Part shown: piece by piece, positions 31,319-31,685 of the stretch | How positions within the stretch are numbered: position 1 is the first letter of the stretch | Layout: each line of letters begins with the position of its first letter | Source: SIG607 sp045537575 | Lineage (GTDB): Bacteria > Bacillota > Clostridia > Oscillospirales > Acutalibacteraceae | NCBI GenBank assembly: GCA_045537575.1 | Contig: JAZSPU010000031.1 | Location: forward strand, 1 to 31,685 | Length of the DNA stretch: 31,685 nt | Direction of reading: 5' to 3' | Notes under the pieces: generated by a model | What the model was told of the DNA's origin: nothing | What the model saw: the letters and a program-made list of their open reading frames with translations, nothing else | The model's database searches: none | Position numbers and translations under genes: made by a program

Positions 31319-31462
31319 CTTTTGTATTTTGGTAAACTATAATTTATGTATTTTTGCGTAATTTTTTTCAGCGGTTAAGGGCGAATTTTTGCGAAAATGA
31401 GGAAAAAACACCCTTTTGTCAATAACTTTTTAAAAAATATATAAAAGTTTTGAACAAAACAC
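31319..31462. other. AT-rich intergenic spacer without a gene
   Basis: No convincing ORF or RNA gene was seen. The stretch is very AT-rich and includes a run-rich segment TTTTTAAAAAATATATAAAA near 31428-31447, directly upstream of a consensus promoter, which could act as an UP element. Confidence 0.4.
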
Positions 31463-31491
31463 TTGACAAATGGTTGATTATGCACTATAAT
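31463..31491 (+). promoter_or_regulatory. Consensus sigma-A promoter
   Basis: TTGACA (31463-31468), exactly 17 bp and TATAAT (31486-31491): both hexamers are perfect. Transcription should start near 31498 and run out of the window. The A/T tracts just upstream resemble an UP element. It is the strongest-looking promoter in the window. Confidence 0.93.
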
Positions 31492-31497
31492 AAAGAC

Positions 31498-31685
31498 AGA
31501 AAAGAGAGGACAGAAAGGTGGCTGATACCAATGAAAATGGAAGCCGAACCTGTAAAGGTGAACTTATCAAACTGAAAGAGGTGAGTCCGAAAAAGTATTA
31601 ACTTCATATCAGAGGCACTAAGACAAAGTTAATAGAGTATATTCGATTTGAGTTAAAATTTACTTTTTTGAAATTTTTTAATCTT
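31498..31685 (+). ncRNA. Structured leader or small RNA, incomplete
   Basis: The RNA from the consensus promoter can fold into two hairpins. In the first, ACAG/CTGT (31510-31513 with 31550-31553) encloses GGCT/AGCC (31520-31523 with 31542-31545) and CCA/TGG. In the second, a 9-bp stem TATTAACTT (31596-31604) pairs with AAGTTAATA (31626-31634) around a 21-nt loop. No known riboswitch or RNA family was recognised, and the 3' part is beyond the window. It may be a 5' leader of the next gene. Confidence 0.35.
31518..31601 (+). CDS. Possible 27-aa small ORF
   Basis: A GTG at 31518 lies 8 bp after GAGAGG (31504-31509) and opens 27 codons reading VADTNENGSRTCKGELIKLK, then EVSPKKY and TAA. An overlapping ATG at 31531 gives 14 codons (MKMEAEPVKVNLSN). 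No family was recognised. The good ribosome-binding site and consensus promoter make a leader peptide or small protein possible, but the same bases can also form the hairpin of the leader RNA, so coding is uncertain. Confidence 0.3.
   Translation: MADTNENGSRTCKGELIKLKEVSPKKY

Noticed and set aside
31498..31685. T-box, RNase P or tmRNA at the right edge
   Set aside because: The string GAGGTGAGTCCG recalls the RNase P GAGGAAAGTCC box and AGAGAGG recalls T-box starts, but no other family elements (T-box sequence, paired domains, CCA-type ends) are visible.
1..31685. CRISPR arrays, prophage, toxin-antitoxin, tRNA or rRNA genes
   Set aside because: No spaced direct repeats, integrase, phage structural genes, paired small toxin-type ORFs or cloverleaf/rRNA sequences were seen. 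The only short tandem repeat is the TTTTA tract.

Overview
The window looks like a chromosomal segment of a low-to-moderate GC Gram-positive anaerobe of class Clostridia, probably a gut-type Oscillospiraceae/Ruminococcaceae relative. This is inference from four things: the Firmicutes order of the spc/alpha ribosomal operon with secY-adk-map-KOW-infA-rpmJ in the middle; the yloU-yloV-recG block; a dockerin-tagged leucine-rich-repeat protein; and an NfnAB-type flavin oxidoreductase pair. No tRNA, rRNA, CRISPR, phage or transposase gene was seen.

Region 1 (1-10028, + strand) is the end of the spc operon and the alpha operon: rplN (3' end), rplX, rplE, rpsN (zinc form), rpsH, rplF, rplR, rpsE, rpmD, rplO, secY, adk, map, a small KOW-domain gene, infA, rpmJ, rpsM, rpsK, rpsD, rpoA and rplQ. 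It closes with a perfect hairpin terminator. Region 2 (10017-14358, + strand) is an anion-transport operon (a SulP permease without a STAS domain plus two half-size CHR proteins), followed by a secreted LRR-dockerin gene.

Region 3 (14357-21579, - strand) reads as one tight operon: ymdB-type phosphodiesterase, an orphan family-5 solute-binding lipoprotein, yloU (Asp23/Gls24), yloV (DAK2/DegV-like), recG and a SanA/YdcF-like membrane protein. It diverges from a + strand PHP phosphatase gene (21657-22430), and the divergent sigma-A promoters lie between them.

Region 4 (22483-28646) is a small sugar- or cyclitol-type module. It holds a class I xylose-isomerase-like protein and a Gfo/Idh/MocA dehydrogenase (- strand), a divergent AraC regulator, an IolE-like TIM-barrel isomerase/dehydratase, and two tandem cytosolic metallophosphoesterases. 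It has no transporter, kinase or glycosidase, so its substrate is open. The isomerase-like protein keeps nearly all xylose isomerase active-site positions but has His in place of one metal-binding Asp. This module is the best candidate for an undescribed pathway.

Region 5 (28647-31685) has a 277-bp element bounded by near-perfect 23-bp inverted repeats (MITE-like, no ORF), then nfnB and nfnA on the - strand. At the far end, a textbook-perfect sigma-A promoter (TTGACA, 17 bp, TATAAT) drives an RNA that leaves the window. Its first about 190 nt can fold into two hairpins and contain only very short reading frames.
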